Shown: one piece after another, positions 13,601-25,369 of the stretch | How positions within the stretch are numbered: the first letter of the stretch is position 1 | Layout of the letters: each line of letters starts with the position of its first letter | The notes under the pieces: generated by a model | The model's database searches: none | What the model was told of the DNA's origin: nothing | Seen by the model: only the letters and a program-made list of their open reading frames with translations | Position numbers and translations under genes: made by a program | Assembly (NCBI GenBank): GCA_946803715.1 | Contig: CAMPET010000043.1 | Location: forward strand, 131,716-195,715 | Direction of reading: 5' to 3' | Length of the DNA: 64,000 nucleotides | DNA from: Beroe ovata | Taxonomy: Eukaryota > Ctenophora > Nuda > Beroida > Beroidae

Positions 13601-15557
13601 TTGTCCTCGACGTGGCTGCTTCATGAGTGTAGTGTGGGGAAGTTGTCCTGTCATTTGTGACAGCTCTGGTGACAGTTCTTGTGACAGCTTGATGTGTCCT
13701 ACTCCTCGAGTCAGGTAGTGATCGCGTGCTGTCCCAACTGCCGATATCCGTGAACTGAGGAACACTCTGAACACCGGGACTGTAGAAAGAGAGTTGTGAA
13801 AGAGGGAATTGAGAATGCTGCAATGTTCTATTGATGGACAGAAACTCACGATGGACGATACCCTCCTCGTCGATCACCAGATCTGGAAATGACAAATCCC
13901 GTCTCCACTTGACGCAATCGCCGCTCCTCGGATTTCCCCAGCTCAGTCGCGTGCCGTGACGTAACATGTGCGTTCAGATCTATTGTATTTCGGAACACAT
14001 TTGTGAATTTTTCCTCCACACAGTCACCCTGGATGATATATTAAATCACAAATGCGTGATGATCTCATCGCTATAAAACGAAGGAATGCGGAATATATAC
14101 GTGCGTGGAGTATTGCGCGTTCATGTCATTCAAATTAACTCGCTTGAAGGCGCAATAATATCTGTAAAAATGTCATTTAGAAATCGCGCGTGACGTAAAA
14201 TTGCCATTCCGGCCATCACGCACGTCACTATAATACCTATGTCATAGGTTCTAGAACAATGTAAAATTGCACAAGTGCAGCTGCTGCTGCTTGTGCCAAA
14301 CATAGGAATTTGTCCCTCACTCACCCGTTGACATAAGTAATGTTTTTGCTGGAAGTGTTTCTTGAGTTCTTCGTAATTACAGTAGAATGCCTGGTCTTCT
14401 TGGCACAAATGGCACCTAAAATGCTTTTTTCTCAGGTGAAGGTGCAACGCTTCGTTGTCAAGGTATCGTTTGCGGCAAAAGTCACACATTGGATGGCCTG
14501 AGAAAGTGGAAACGTGTAAAATATGAGGGCTTTAATTACTCAATTACTCGAATTGTCACCTATTGTATTCATGAATTTGGGCCATGGAGGCATGGGAAAT
14601 GTTTTAAATTCCATGGCCTAAATCTACTATCCAGGGCCGTACCTCGCATAGATGTGTCCTCTATGTCCCCGTTTGCCTCATGAGTTCTTAGATTTGCCTT
14701 TGTGTACACCTTCAAGTCCTTTGGGAACACTTTCAAATTTTCTTTACAAATCTGTGAAAGTTCAATGAAGTTTGTAATTTCATGCATGTTAACATATGCC
14801 TGAATAACAGGAAGCATCCATATATGCTCCCTTTACTGACCTGACATATGTATTTCCCATGGTCTTGTTTCAAATGGTGTTCCAGAGTCTCCATGGACTT
14901 ACAGTCTCGTTTGCAGGTACAACACTTGAAATAGAACAAACTCCTGGGGGCGTTTCATGTGGTAAGAAGGTGAAAATTGAACAGTGTACACGCATCTACA
15001 TTCTACACTCACATATCTACATAGTATCTACATAGTATCTACATAGTATCTACATAGTACATACATCTGCACACACAAACACACAGTACATGCACACACA
15101 TGCACACACACGTCACACACATGTACATACACATGCACACATGCACAGATACCGGAAAGCCTCCAGGATCTTTTTGTCCTCAAATTTGAATCCGGGTTTT
15201 GATGCAGAGATCTTGCATAAGCTTTCCATATCAGCATAATTCTCGTCGTGCCATTGATGAACGCAAATAACCTGTCATTGTTGAAATGGATGTTTATTGT
15301 TTACCCTTACAATCACATTCAAATGTACCATGTGCTAAAACATTTGATATCAGGGTGACAGGCAACAGCTGAAAATGCAACCATAACAGTGTTACCTTAT
15401 CAAGATCTTCTCTACACACTGGACAGTACTTCTGTCCACAGAGCTCCCTCAATCGTGCAGAACACGCAATACATATCGGGTGGTTACATTTACCAAGTAC
15501 TTTGTACGCGGAGTCCTCGCAGCATATCAGACACGAACTATCCTCGTTAGTTGCCAT
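10603..15557 (-). CDS. ZNF598: E3 ubiquitin ligase ZNF598/Hel2 (ribosome collision sensor)
   Basis: ZNF598 ubiquitinates 40S proteins on collided ribosomes and starts ribosome-associated quality control. I assemble ten exons in frame: 15557-15396, 15271-15153, 14943-14841, 14799-14643, 14497-14325, 14028-13862, 13827-11384, 11244-11186, 11095-10980 and 10828-10603. Exon 1 carries the N-terminal RING (CLICCEDSAY...CPVCREDLDK). Exons 3-6 carry the C2H2-like fingers, including the family hallmark CDFCRKRYLDNEALHLHLRKK. The 2.4-kb exon 7 is a low-complexity Ser/Pro/Gln linker with EEYPPLP and QAYPPLG motifs, where vertebrate ZNF598 has FPxL motifs, and a Pro-Gln-His repeat. The last exons carry the conserved C-terminal helical segment (EEFVVLLPH, RQQELY) and a final C2H2 knuckle. 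The start is the ATG directly before the RING. The minus-strand frame that seems to begin at 13967 is not the real exon edge; the splice GG|GTATCG with AATAG|AACATTG keeps the frame. Confidence 0.93.
11490..11690 (-). repeat. Pro-Gln-His coding minisatellite in ZNF598
   Basis: Inside the large ZNF598 exon, near-identical 15-18 base units encode tandem LPPQHQ blocks, next to a second short repeat encoding SPPALP. Both stay in frame. This kind of region is expected to vary in length between alleles. No function is assigned. Confidence 0.75.
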
Positions 15558-17594
15558 GGAGACAAGCAGCTTTCTCTATAGATTAAAGATGTTATGTGGT
15601 CAGGTATGTAAGCTTTCATCAAAAAAAAACGAAGTCGGTGAAAATAAATCACTGAATTGATTGCTGAAATCTATCAAACACATGTTGCATTTCAAGTCAA
15701 ACAAACAAAGGTCTAACAAGTAACAAATTAATACTTATGCCATATTCTGATGTCTCAGGAAAATTTCTCTATTATTTAGTACTTATGTCCTATATCAGTT
15801 TGGGAAAAGTTTCCTTAAAAGGCTTTACTCACTCAACTCACTGATATCGAATCATGGAGACTAGAAATTTGAATAGAAATTTTCTTTCCTTTTCCATGCA
15901 AATATCTGTGATTCCTATGTTCTTCACCCTTTGAATGCTTCATGAATCCAGATTCCAGGATCTACCAAGGACTTTTTAAACACAAGTCATTACAATCAAA
16001 TTTGATGATGCAACCCCTTGCCAAAGTCCAAGGGGCCTGGTATCATATTGTTTTGACCCGTCTGAAATATTATAACTCTGTTCAAACAACTCGGTTGTAT
16101 TAAGCAGCCTGCTTTAAGCAGGTGGTCACAGAACTACACCGTTACATAATACCCAGCAGCAGGGTTGACTGCTTGGAGTCCTTAGTCCTTACTCATAAGA
16201 GCTCTCACAATTCTAACATCTGAGGTATTAAGTATTTACATTTGGTGGTTCACTCAGCCAATCATTAAGAAAACTGTATGGGAGGGTTAGATGAGGAGCT
16301 ACCTGTTGCAGAGAAGCATGGACTACACTTCCTTAACCGGCACTGGCTGAAGGCATGTTTAGCATTCCTTTGCCAAACAACCTTTCAAGATAAGATAGGT
16401 ACTTCTAATAGAACTGTTCAGCCTTCACCAAAGAGGTGGAATATTGCAAGTATTATAGGTTAACCTAGTCAGCCCAACAATGAAATGTACCAGGCATTCT
16501 CATGGGGCTCTGCTTTACCCAATGAGCTCAGGTTAATCTCTTTCATTGGGATTATAGTAATTACAGTCTCTTTCATTGGCAATAAAGTTATTACAGTCTA
16601 GTGGGAACAGTCTCCCTTGAAATCCTGCTTGACAAAGGGAAATGGTACATAGCCATCTCAGGCTGATCACTGACTCAATTGCCCCACAAGCCTGACTTGT
16701 TTTGCTGTTGTTTGAAGCATCAGGACATCTTTGATTGGCAGTCCCTGTGGAAATCAGACAGTAGACATTACTGAACAGCTTCAGCTCAGTATATCCCCGA
16801 CAGTTTTAGTGGCTGTGGCAACTCGGGAGAGCATATTCTCAGCCTGCTTCAGCATGACTGCCACCTGGCCTGGTTTATTAAAGCAACCAAGGCCTCATAG
16901 TTACTATGACTGTTACTGAATCATTTAGTTCCTGACATTGGACACTACCAAGATTTAGGGTCCAGTTAAACTGATGATACATGTAACCTACACAATTTCT
17001 TCATTTAAAGAAATCTGCATGGTGTACAGAGTCGGAAAAATAAAAAATTATTTGTCATACATGACTCATACATGTAGATCCTAGAATACACAATAAAGGA
17101 GCTTAGAGGAAGTTCAAAATCTGCTTCAATTCAGATTTCAAATTTGCACAGAGATATATTTGTAAATATATATGCATAATATTAAGCTCCAAATCAATAC
17201 AAAAATGAGTATAGCAACATCCGTTGCTCTAGGAGCACCCGAGTTCAACTTGAAAATGCCATCATATCTCCTGAAAGAGCCCCAGTACCTTATACTTAAT
17301 ATAAGTGATAATGATGTCAAAAAGATGGCTCTGTACAGAACAAAAAGGCCAGTAGGTACTGAGCAAAACGCATGCACTGAGCAAAAACGAGAGTTACCGA
17401 GATATTCGATAGACTAGCAAGTGTGGAGGTGACGGCTGACCAACAACAAATGAAGGCAGTAGGCACAGTCTTGTTTACAGAATAATAAACGACAAATAAA
17501 GGTAGATCATTTGTCTGGCAATGCTAGACCGCTGATGCGAGCTGCGAGGCAGCTTACTGTCTGAGAATAAGTTTGCGCCGCATGCACGCAAAAC

Positions 17595-17904
17595 GAAATT
17601 CTCGACAGGGTCTATCATCAATCGACAAGTAGATCATGAGAAACTTTGCTTAGCTTATATAGGCATGAAGTTATCCCACAATTGGCCAAAACCCGCATAT
17701 ACAATTGATACAATAAGAATGTATACAGTTGATACTATGAGATATGCAGTTATGCACACGCCACACAGCCTTTCTTCAGACAGCACATATATGCAGCAAT
17801 GATACAATAAGACCTCGATCGTCCGATGATCGATGATAAACCCTGGCCCTGTTTTGTCGATCGATGATCATTGATCATGATAGACCCTGTCAAGAATTAA
17901 TTTC
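17595..17904. mobile_element. MITE-like element with terminal inverted repeats
   Basis: The left end GAAATTCTCGACAGGGTC (17595-17618 with the following TATCAT) is mirrored by ATGATAGACCCTGTCAAG (17877-17904 with the following ATTAATTTC). The interior has more GATCGATGATCATTGATCATG-type palindromes and no coding capacity. Just upstream, CTAGACCGCTGATGCGAGC at 17524 recurs in degenerate form at 34458. Confidence 0.6.
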
Positions 17905-18106
17905 AATTTTGTAATGTAATTTCACGCGCGCGCGCAGCCCAAGCCTATTTTCTTAGACAAGCTAAGCTTGCATCAGATGCGGCTGTGCACATCAAACATT
18001 GTCAGATGTTACCTGACCTGTTTCTCGCGCACGCGCNTAGGGCGCGACGTCCAGCCCCGTGTACGTGGCTCGCACAGCTGAGTGCACAGGTTTCGTAGGG
18101 AAGCTT

Positions 18107-18212
18107 GTAGAATTTCACCCTACCCTTGCTGGCGGGATTTTATCCCTGGCGGATTTTATCCCTCGGGGCGGATTGAAAATCGCGCGCACCGAGGGTAGGG
18201 TAAAATCCTACA
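18107..18212. mobile_element. Short foldback element, CCAGGGATAAAATCC family, copy 1
   Basis: The ends TGTAGAATTTCACCCTACCC and GGGTAGGGTAAAATCCTACA are inverted repeats. The interior carries GGATTTTATCCCT twice. Similar elements lie at 18373-18470 and, reversed, inside an ATR intron at 27236-27316. Confidence 0.6.
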
Positions 18213-18372
18213 ATCGACAAGCAGTATTGCTGCTTTTGATCATATAGCCATGTGAGCAGAGAAAAGCTAAAGGCTTTCTATTGTAATGCAGAGTTCCATG
18301 TTTGGTCAAAGGGATTAAGATTGTGGTACATTTTTTTTGGAGTGGGGCTTATCAATTTTAAGAAGAGGTTGT

Positions 18373-18470
18373 TGTAGGATTCGATTACTCACTACCCATA
18401 CTGGTAGGATTTTATCCCTGGTCGGGTGGAATCCTGATTGTGTGCCACCTATGGTAAGGAAAAACCCTAC
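18373..18470. mobile_element. Short foldback element, same family, copy 2
   Basis: Starts GTAGGATTCGATTACTCAC and ends GGTAAGGAAAAACCCTAC. It shares GGTAGGATTTTATCCCTGG with the first copy and with the ATR intron copy. Non-coding. Confidence 0.55.
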
Positions 18471-19282
18471 AAGAGAAGGGAGAGGGCTTTGTCTATTTGC
18501 AAGAATTGTAATCCCTATTATAATTTGGCATTCTCTTTATTTCCGTGCGTAACGGCGTGCATTTTTGCCATGTTGCCATATGGTTGTTAGAGAGAGGTGT
18601 GCAGGAAGGTTGCACGTGCAAAAAGTAGTAGTGTGGGAAGAGCTCATTTCTTATGATGCTGTTTTGACTTTTGATTACGTTGCTCTTTCTGTTGTTAGGA
18701 AAGACAAGAGGTGCACGTGCATATTTAATGCGCGCCCTATAATGGTCAGATCATAATTGATATGTTTCTGTTTTGCACTGAATCATCGCACACACACTGT
18801 ATACTGGATGACGTGTTGCTGTGATTATTTATGGTCAGGAATCTGGATTCAAGCTGCAATCAACATTTTTCATGATTATGCTAAGGCATTGATGTTTATC
18901 AGTTTACAGGACTACTCGACAGGCTCCCTAGTCTTTATTATAATCTCGCAAATTCTGTTGATACCTATCTACATAACCGCACGTGCAAGTTTTGAGAGAA
19001 AGTGGCCGTTCCTATGGTTACTACTGCAGATGAGTGTGCACGTTGTTAGTCATTTCTGAGTTGTTGCCTTCGTTTTGTATTTTGAGAGGTTGAGCTGGGT
19101 AAGCGGTTAATTCTGGGTGGTTTCCCTGATGTCTAAGCTATCTCCACCCATATCACCTTTTGGTACCTATTCAGTACACGCACTCTGAGCGGGTCCCCTA
19201 GTTCATCATAATGTACTGGATAGCAATAGCAATGTGGGATTTCATTTGGAGAATCATTGAACTGTCTAACTGATTGCTCAGG

Positions 19283-22200
19283 ATGGCAGAGTCAAATTTG
19301 CCAAAGAAGAGAAATAGAAACCTTCTCAAGCAATTCTATGGCATCAAAAAGGATGAGAATGGTGATAAAAATACTGACATCAATAGTGATCAATTTCATT
19401 CAGACATTTGTATGAAGGTAAGAATTTATATTTCATTTGATCAATATTATATATCCATCTATTCCATACATTATATCTGCACTTACCAGTCTGACTGTCA
19501 TTATCATAACTGTGGGTAATCTCCAAATATTTTCAAACATAACCGCAAATCATTCTTCGAAAATTCTTACATCAGGAAATGCTGGGAAAGAAACATCTTG
19601 ATGAGTTATTGGGGCATCAAACGGTATTATTAAAGGAGATTCGTACACTTGACAGTGAAATGCAGGTGTGTCCTTTTTTATTGAATGATCAGTGAGGAAC
19701 TGAATTGAATTGAATTGAACTATATATTTTACAGCAAAATTATCAAATATTTATTTTCTTTAGTTATAAAAGACATCCCTTGTATTGGGTTGTGTTGAAG
19801 GAAATGCCCCAGGCAATCTTTGAGACTGTTAACAGGGTTACCTACTAAGGAAAATTTATATTGTATTGTAAATCATATCAAAAAATAGGTCTAACTCATA
19901 TGATGTTCAATCTTCAATGATTTCATGCCCAGACATTGGTGTATGAGAACTATAACAAGTTTATCAGTGCAACAGACACAATCAGGAGGATGAAAGATGA
20001 CTTTAAACTAATGGAAGAGCAAATGGGGGTTTGTAGCAGGGATATTCATATTTCTATCTACTTTGACCATATTTTACTTTACCAACAAATTTGGACATAC
20101 CGTTTTCTAGGCTGTGATGCAAAACATGGATTCAGTATCAACATTCAGCAATGATATCAGTGTGAACCTAAGTGACAGCAGACAGAAGATCACCAAGTTA
20201 TCTTCAGTTCACAGTTTGCTCACTAAACTACAAACTCTGTTTGAACTGCCGACTCTCCTAAGAAAAGCAATACAGATGGAAGCTTATCCACAGGTGAACA
20301 AAAGCTGATTACAGAGAGATGTCCCAACTACTTGATCTCTTTTTCAACTTTTCAACAATGCCTCATCAATCTCAGGCAGTGAAATACTACTGTCAAGCGG
20401 CTGCCATTTTATCACAGTATGAACATGTCAACTCTTTTGATGGGATAAGGGCTGACTGTGAAAACACAGTCAAATTGTTGAAGCAAGCTTTGAAAGATAA
20501 TCTATCTAAACCTGACATAAAGGCAAATGAGGTAGGTACTGGCAAAGATACAGTCATGATTAAGGGGGTTGGATAAAGTTAAGAAGAGGAGAATGATTTC
20601 TGATAGAAGTTGAGTAAATGGTTGTGTCAACAGGTTGTTGAAACGACAGACATGTTGATTGAGCTGAAGGAATGTCCTCGAGTTATTATTCAACTGTATC
20701 TAGACACTGCCCACATAACACTGCAAGCTGATATTGAGAAAGGTATGAGCAAGTCTCCAAGCAGCATCATTAGCTATACTGCTCCTACACAAAATAAATA
20801 ACATGATACCTATAGCACGCCATCATGCATCATATCTGAATGTATCATATCAAGAGTCAAGAAAGACGCTGTACTCCCAACATCACATTTATCCCAATTC
20901 CAGTTGCTGCCTCATCTCCTGATCAAGATATCCTAGACTTCCTGGACACCACTGGCTACGATTTCCTGGGCTCTGTGTCCCTGGCTATATCAACATACAA
21001 AACCTCATTCTGTGAGAACACAAATGTGGATCTTCCACCAGGGGAACTGGATGAAATTCTGTCGGAGTTTGTTTACCAGCATTTCTCCGTTTACTTTGAA
21101 CACATGCAATCCAGGTGACGGGTGATATTTGAGTTCATTTCGATATTGGTTCATTTCTCAACCAATGCTCATATATTAATGGAACTGCTGACCCTGTTCT
21201 GAGATTTATATGCTTGGTTTCCGTCCAAAGAACCATCCTCTCTTCCAGGTTCACAGAAGAGACAAAGGCCCCGGAGAATGCACTCCTAGTTAGAGGACTT
21301 GACAGGTTTTACCGGCGAGTACAGCCTGTCCACACTCTGCTACCAGCCGCGTCCCTGGACAGAATTGCAATGGAGATTGTTACTAACACCATCCGGTGTA
21401 GGATACAGTACTTCACGGTCAGTCCAGTGTGTGTGTGGTGTGTGTGTGTGACGTGTGTGCGTGTGTGTGTATGTGTGTGTGATTGTGTGATCTGTGTGTG
21501 TGTTTCAGTCCTGTGTGTGTCTGTTACTTAGTGAGGGCGAACTGTGTGATCATTACAGTATCAATTATTTTCTGAGTGTGTCACTGATGTACTGAGTCAG
21601 TGTGATAAGTGTGGCTTGTTAGTGTGTGACTGATGAGTGTATAGTTAGCGAGTGTGTCAGTATTCATTGTTATTTCCCACATCACTCACACATACAGTAT
21701 ACACACACTCTCATGACTCCCACCAAGAGTGATCACTAACCACTAAACATACCCAGGATACTCTGAACGCTCACTACCTGGANGTCAGTCCTGTGCAGTG
21801 TGTGTGTGTCTGTTACTTAGTGAGTGCGAACTGTGTGATCATTACAGTGTCAATTATTTTCTGAATGTGTTAGTGACGTACTGAGTCAGTGTGCTGTGTG
21901 TGATGAGTGTGGCTTGTTAGTGTGTGACTAATGAGTGTATAAGTGAGTTAGCGAGTGAGTCTGTCAGTATTCATTGTTATTTCCCACATCACTCACACAT
22001 ACAGTATACACAAACTCTCATGACTCCCACCAAGAGTGATCACTGACCACTATACATACCCAGGATACTCTGAACGCTCACTACCTGGAGACAGTGAATG
22101 ATCTGAAACAGACCCTCCTAGTGTCCAGGCCTCCCCAATTTGAGGGACAGGAGACACTCATGGACATCATGTCCACTATGAAGGCTAGCCTAGTGGGGAA

Positions 22201-25200
22201 GTTAAAACTAGTGCTAGTCAACGCTAAGGAGTTTATCAATACAGACATTACATTCAGCACCAAACCATACTTCCAGTAAGTTTGTCACTCAAATTTCAAT
22301 TATGATATTGTTTTGGACAAGCAGAACTTGAGAATTGTGTAACTCCATATGACATCAGCCTTATTTTGAATAACATTAGACATATACTACCCCATGGAAC
22401 ACTTTCCTCTCCCCCCACGCACACACAGACAGTAGACACACACACACACANAATAGGACGAGTAGTGTTGTAACGAACATTTTATTGTAGCAATGAAACG
22501 AAACGTTGAAGAAGCGAAGATCAACGCTTCGTTTTATTGCAACAGTAAAATGTTCGTTACAACACTACTCGGCCTATTTATCATCAAAGTTACCAAGAGA
22601 TCCCTCTTTCACACCATAATCATAAGCATAGTCAGAAAAATATATCATATTCGGATTCAAAGTCGAAAACAAGGCGAATATGCATAGGAAAACAGTGCAA
22701 TTATCAAGTGTAGAGAATGAAGTTACCCAGAATAAACTATAGCCACGCCTCACTCACTCCCTCCCTCTCAGTTACCTCTCCACACTGACAGAGGAAATGT
22801 TTCCTCCCGATAGAAGTGCAGTTCCCGAGGAGCTATCCCCTACTGTCCCCCAACTTACCTCACTAGCACACGATACTGTGCAGCAGGTAGTTACCATAGC
22901 AACCATTTTGCTTTAGCAACGGGAGTAACTCTAATTGTCCACTGTTGCTTTAGTGTTCATGCTGTTGCTCTCGTAACAACACGTGTCTCGCCCCAGTCCC
23001 TCACGAAGTTTGTACAAGTGAAAGGGCTCTCAATCAGTCTGATGATACACACCAGTGTCAAGACAAGGGATTGGCTGGGGGCTCTGGAGCCTCGAAACGT
23101 TAGAGCAGGTAAAATTGAGAATCTTAGAGTATTAGTTCTCAGATCTACCTGATCAATAGAAAGTCCGGTTTTATGGAAATAGCTGGCACATCAATGACCC
23201 CTTCTGATCCCCAACTAACCATCATATACCCGCTGATGACCCTTTACTGGTCCCTGGTCAACTCTTTGTTACCACTTTTTGATCTTTTCAATTTTCATGT
23301 CCACTTTTCAACCTGCTTAGGTATTTGAGTGATTAGAATTAAGTCATTTCAGGGTAAGTTTCAGACACTGAAATTCAGAGTGATTTAAGGTATGGGAAGT
23401 GAAATATTATTGTATCCGCAGCAATGAAGCGGGTGGTTGAGGAAATCACTGATCTCGACACACAGATAGGGACCCTATTTGAGGAGGGAACGGTCCGCAC
23501 CGCTAACTCGGACAGTAGTGCCCGACGACCACATTCTGTAGCCGGGTCTAGGATAAACTCCTCTTCCAAGTACAAATACAACCACGGGGATGCAGAGAGT
23601 AGTCTACTCAATAAGGTAGTCTACTCAATAAGGTAGTCTACTCAATAAGGTAGTCTACTCAATAAGGTAGTCTACTCAATAAAGTGGTCTACTCAATAAG
23701 GTAGTCTACTCAATAAGGTANNNNNNNNNNNNNNNNNNNNNNNNNNNNNNNNNNNNNNNNNNNNNNNNNNNNNNNNNNNNNNNNNNNNNNNNNNNNNNNN
23801 NNNNNNNNNNNNNNNNNNNNNNNNNNNNNNNNNNNNNNNNNNNNNNNNNNNNNNNNNNNNNNNNNNNNNNNNNNNNNNNNNNNNNNNNNNNNNNNNNNNN
23901 NNNNNNNNNNNNNNNNNNNNNNNNNNNNNNNNNNNNNNNNNNNNNNNNNNNNNNNNNNNNNNNNNNNNNNNNNNNNNNNNNNNNNNNNNNNNNNNNNNNN
24001 NNNNNNNNNNNNNNNNNNNNNNNNNNNNNNNNNNNNNNNNNNNNNNNNNNNNNNNNNNNNNNNNNNNNNNNNNNNNNNNNNNNNNNNNNNNNNNNNNNNN
24101 NNNNNNNNNNNNNNNNNNNNNNNNNNNNNNNNNNNNNNNNNNNNNNNNNNNNNNNNNNNNNNNNNNNNNNNNNNNNNNNNNNNNNNNNNNNNNNNNNNNN
24201 NNNNNNNNNNNNNNNNNNNNNNNNNNNNNNNNNNNNNNNNNNNNNNNNNNNNNNNNNNNNNNNNNNNNNNNNNNNNNNNNNNNNNNNNNNNNNNNNNNNN
24301 NNNNNNNNNNNNNNNNNNNNNNNNNNNNNNNNNNNNNNNNNNNNNNNNNNNNNNNNNNNNNNNNNGGTAGTCTACTCAATAAGGTGGTCTACTCAATAAT
24401 GTAGTCTGCTCAATAAGGTGGTCTACTCAATAAGGTAGTCTACTCAATAAGGTAGTCTACTCAATAAGGTAACGGGGAATTGCCCTTGTGTGTTCTCGAC
24501 ACAGTCCATAACATTGGTATCTAACTTGCGTCGAGTTTTTGTGGTATTGTTGTCATATTGGTGCGTTATTGTTGTTTTACTATCGGTTATGGTCGTTATA
24601 TTGGTGCATCGACGCCAGTTGCTTCATTCCCTCGACCCTAACACGTGTTTCATTCCCTCATCCTGCGCTTTTGCTCAGCTATTTAACGACCAAGTGGAGA
24701 TATTTGGTAGTATAAAGTTCACTAAACTGTCAATTCTCACTGGTGTTATAAAGATCGGTCTAAAAGCATTCCTTGAGAGTGTGAGACTGCGTACATTTGG
24801 GAAATTCGGTCTACAACAAGTACAGGTAAACAGATAATTTGAGCAGATTTGTACTTAATAATTGTACTCTTGAATAGCAACTCAGTGGGGTTGTATAGCA
24901 ACTCAGTGGTTGTTGTTTGAGCTACAATTGTGTTCAGGTTGATGTGTACTATCTGCGCGAGTATCTGTGGAGATTTGTGGAAGAGGAAAGGTTGCTTTAC
25001 TTTCTACTTGAAGAGGTTTGCACACAGAGTTTGCTATTATAGACACGGTCTACAATTACTATTAACAGGATCTAAAGTAATGGACTAGCATTGTCTATTA
25101 TAGTCTTGACAATCATCTGCAGGTTGTAAACAGTGCTGTGGACCGATGTATAGACCCTGTCATGATGGAACCATCAGTTCTGATGCTGCTCTGTGAACCT

Positions 25201-25206
25201 AGCTAA
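19283..25206 (+). CDS. VPS51: Vacuolar protein sorting 51 (GARP/EARP tethering subunit)
   Basis: VPS51 is the small core subunit of the GARP and EARP complexes, which tether endosome-derived vesicles at the trans-Golgi and recycling endosomes. Fifteen exons read in frame: 19283-19417, 19576-19665, 19933-20028, 20111-20293, 20375-20531, 20634-20742, about 20904-21114, 21249-21417, 22064-22275, 22772-22886, 22997-23108, 23422-23615, 24679-24825, 24938-25015 and 25123-25206 (stop TAA). Diagnostic stretches are [26 protein letters not shown] near the N-terminus, [26 protein letters not shown] in the middle, and [20 protein letters not shown] near the end. The start is the Met before AESNLPKK, directly after an AG acceptor. 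About 60-70 residues expected between the exons ending at 22275 and starting at 22772 are absent; the contig join at 22451 lies there. The edge of the 20904 exon is uncertain. Confidence 0.92.
21418..22063. repeat. GT-rich VPS51 intron present twice across a contig join
   Basis: Directly after the donor at 21417 the intron is a GT microsatellite. Sequence starting CAGTCCTGTG and ending in the first 25 bases of the next exon appears before the N at 21783 and again from 21784 to about 22090, with a few differences. The first copy of the exon start (about 21757-21782) is truncated by the N. The second copy is complete and is the one used in the gene model. Confidence 0.8.
22452..22580. mobile_element. 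Foldback MITE in a VPS51 intron
   Basis: Two arms of about 54 bases (22452-22505 and 22527-22580) are nearly perfect reverse complements, beginning AATAGGACGAGTAGTGTTGT and ending in its complement. The short centre contains GAAGCGAAGATCAACGC. There is no coding capacity. It begins right at the single N at 22451, so a hairpin may have broken the assembly. Confidence 0.75.
23599..24472 (+). repeat. 17-bp minisatellite made of VPS51 splice donors
   Basis: The unit is GTAGTCTACTCAATAAG. The first unit is the last 17 bases of the VPS51 exon ending at 23615. Every later unit repeats it exactly or with one or two changes (such as AAAGTGG), so each junction recreates AATAAG|GTAGTC. The array runs into the N gap at 23721-24365 and emerges on the other side to 24472. 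Five more units follow the contig join at 25369. Use of a later donor would bring an in-frame TAG within two units, so only the first donor gives the normal protein. Confidence 0.9.
23721..24365. other. Assembly gap (645 N)
   Basis: Run of N inside the 17-bp minisatellite. Array units flank both sides, so the missing bases are probably more of the same repeat. Confidence 0.98.
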
Positions 25207-25369
25207 CTCAGGGAGCCAGTATATTCGACGCTGGTCGTTGTATGGTACGTTATGTCTACAGAGTTATGGTACTTGCTAGTATGTCAACATTCAACTGTTA
25301 TTCTTCTGACTTGGACAGTGAAAATGTTTCATTTTGAAAATTAGTTGCTGGTTTGATTTGATTATATTN

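Larger units (their letters stand above)
15558..19282. other. Intergenic region between ZNF598 and VPS51
   Basis: The two genes are divergent here. I see no coding exon I can support. A 100-codon hydrophobic frame at 18757-19059 (+) has no recognisable family and no splice context. The interval holds several mobile-element-like repeats (described separately) and a single-N contig join at 18037. At 19273-19282 an AG-ended pyrimidine tract (TGATTGCTCAG) precedes the VPS51 start, suggesting a 5'UTR intron or trans-splice acceptor. Confidence 0.6.

Noticed and set aside
13828-13967. N-terminal extension of the long ZNF598 frame starting at 13967
   Set aside because: The conserved finger sequence continues in another frame from 14028 to 13862 and splices into 13827; the first codons of the long frame are intron and off-frame exon.
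16731-16919. Possible hAT transposase C-terminus (ATRESIFSACFSM)
   Set aside because: The resemblance to the hAT dimerisation motif is too short and lacks its usual spacing.
18757-19059. 100-codon hydrophobic frame upstream of VPS51
   Set aside because: No recognisable family, no splice or promoter context, and it lies among repeats.
23693-24379. Open frames running through the N gaps (also 45453-45991)
   Set aside because: They are open only because N codons are read as unknown residues.
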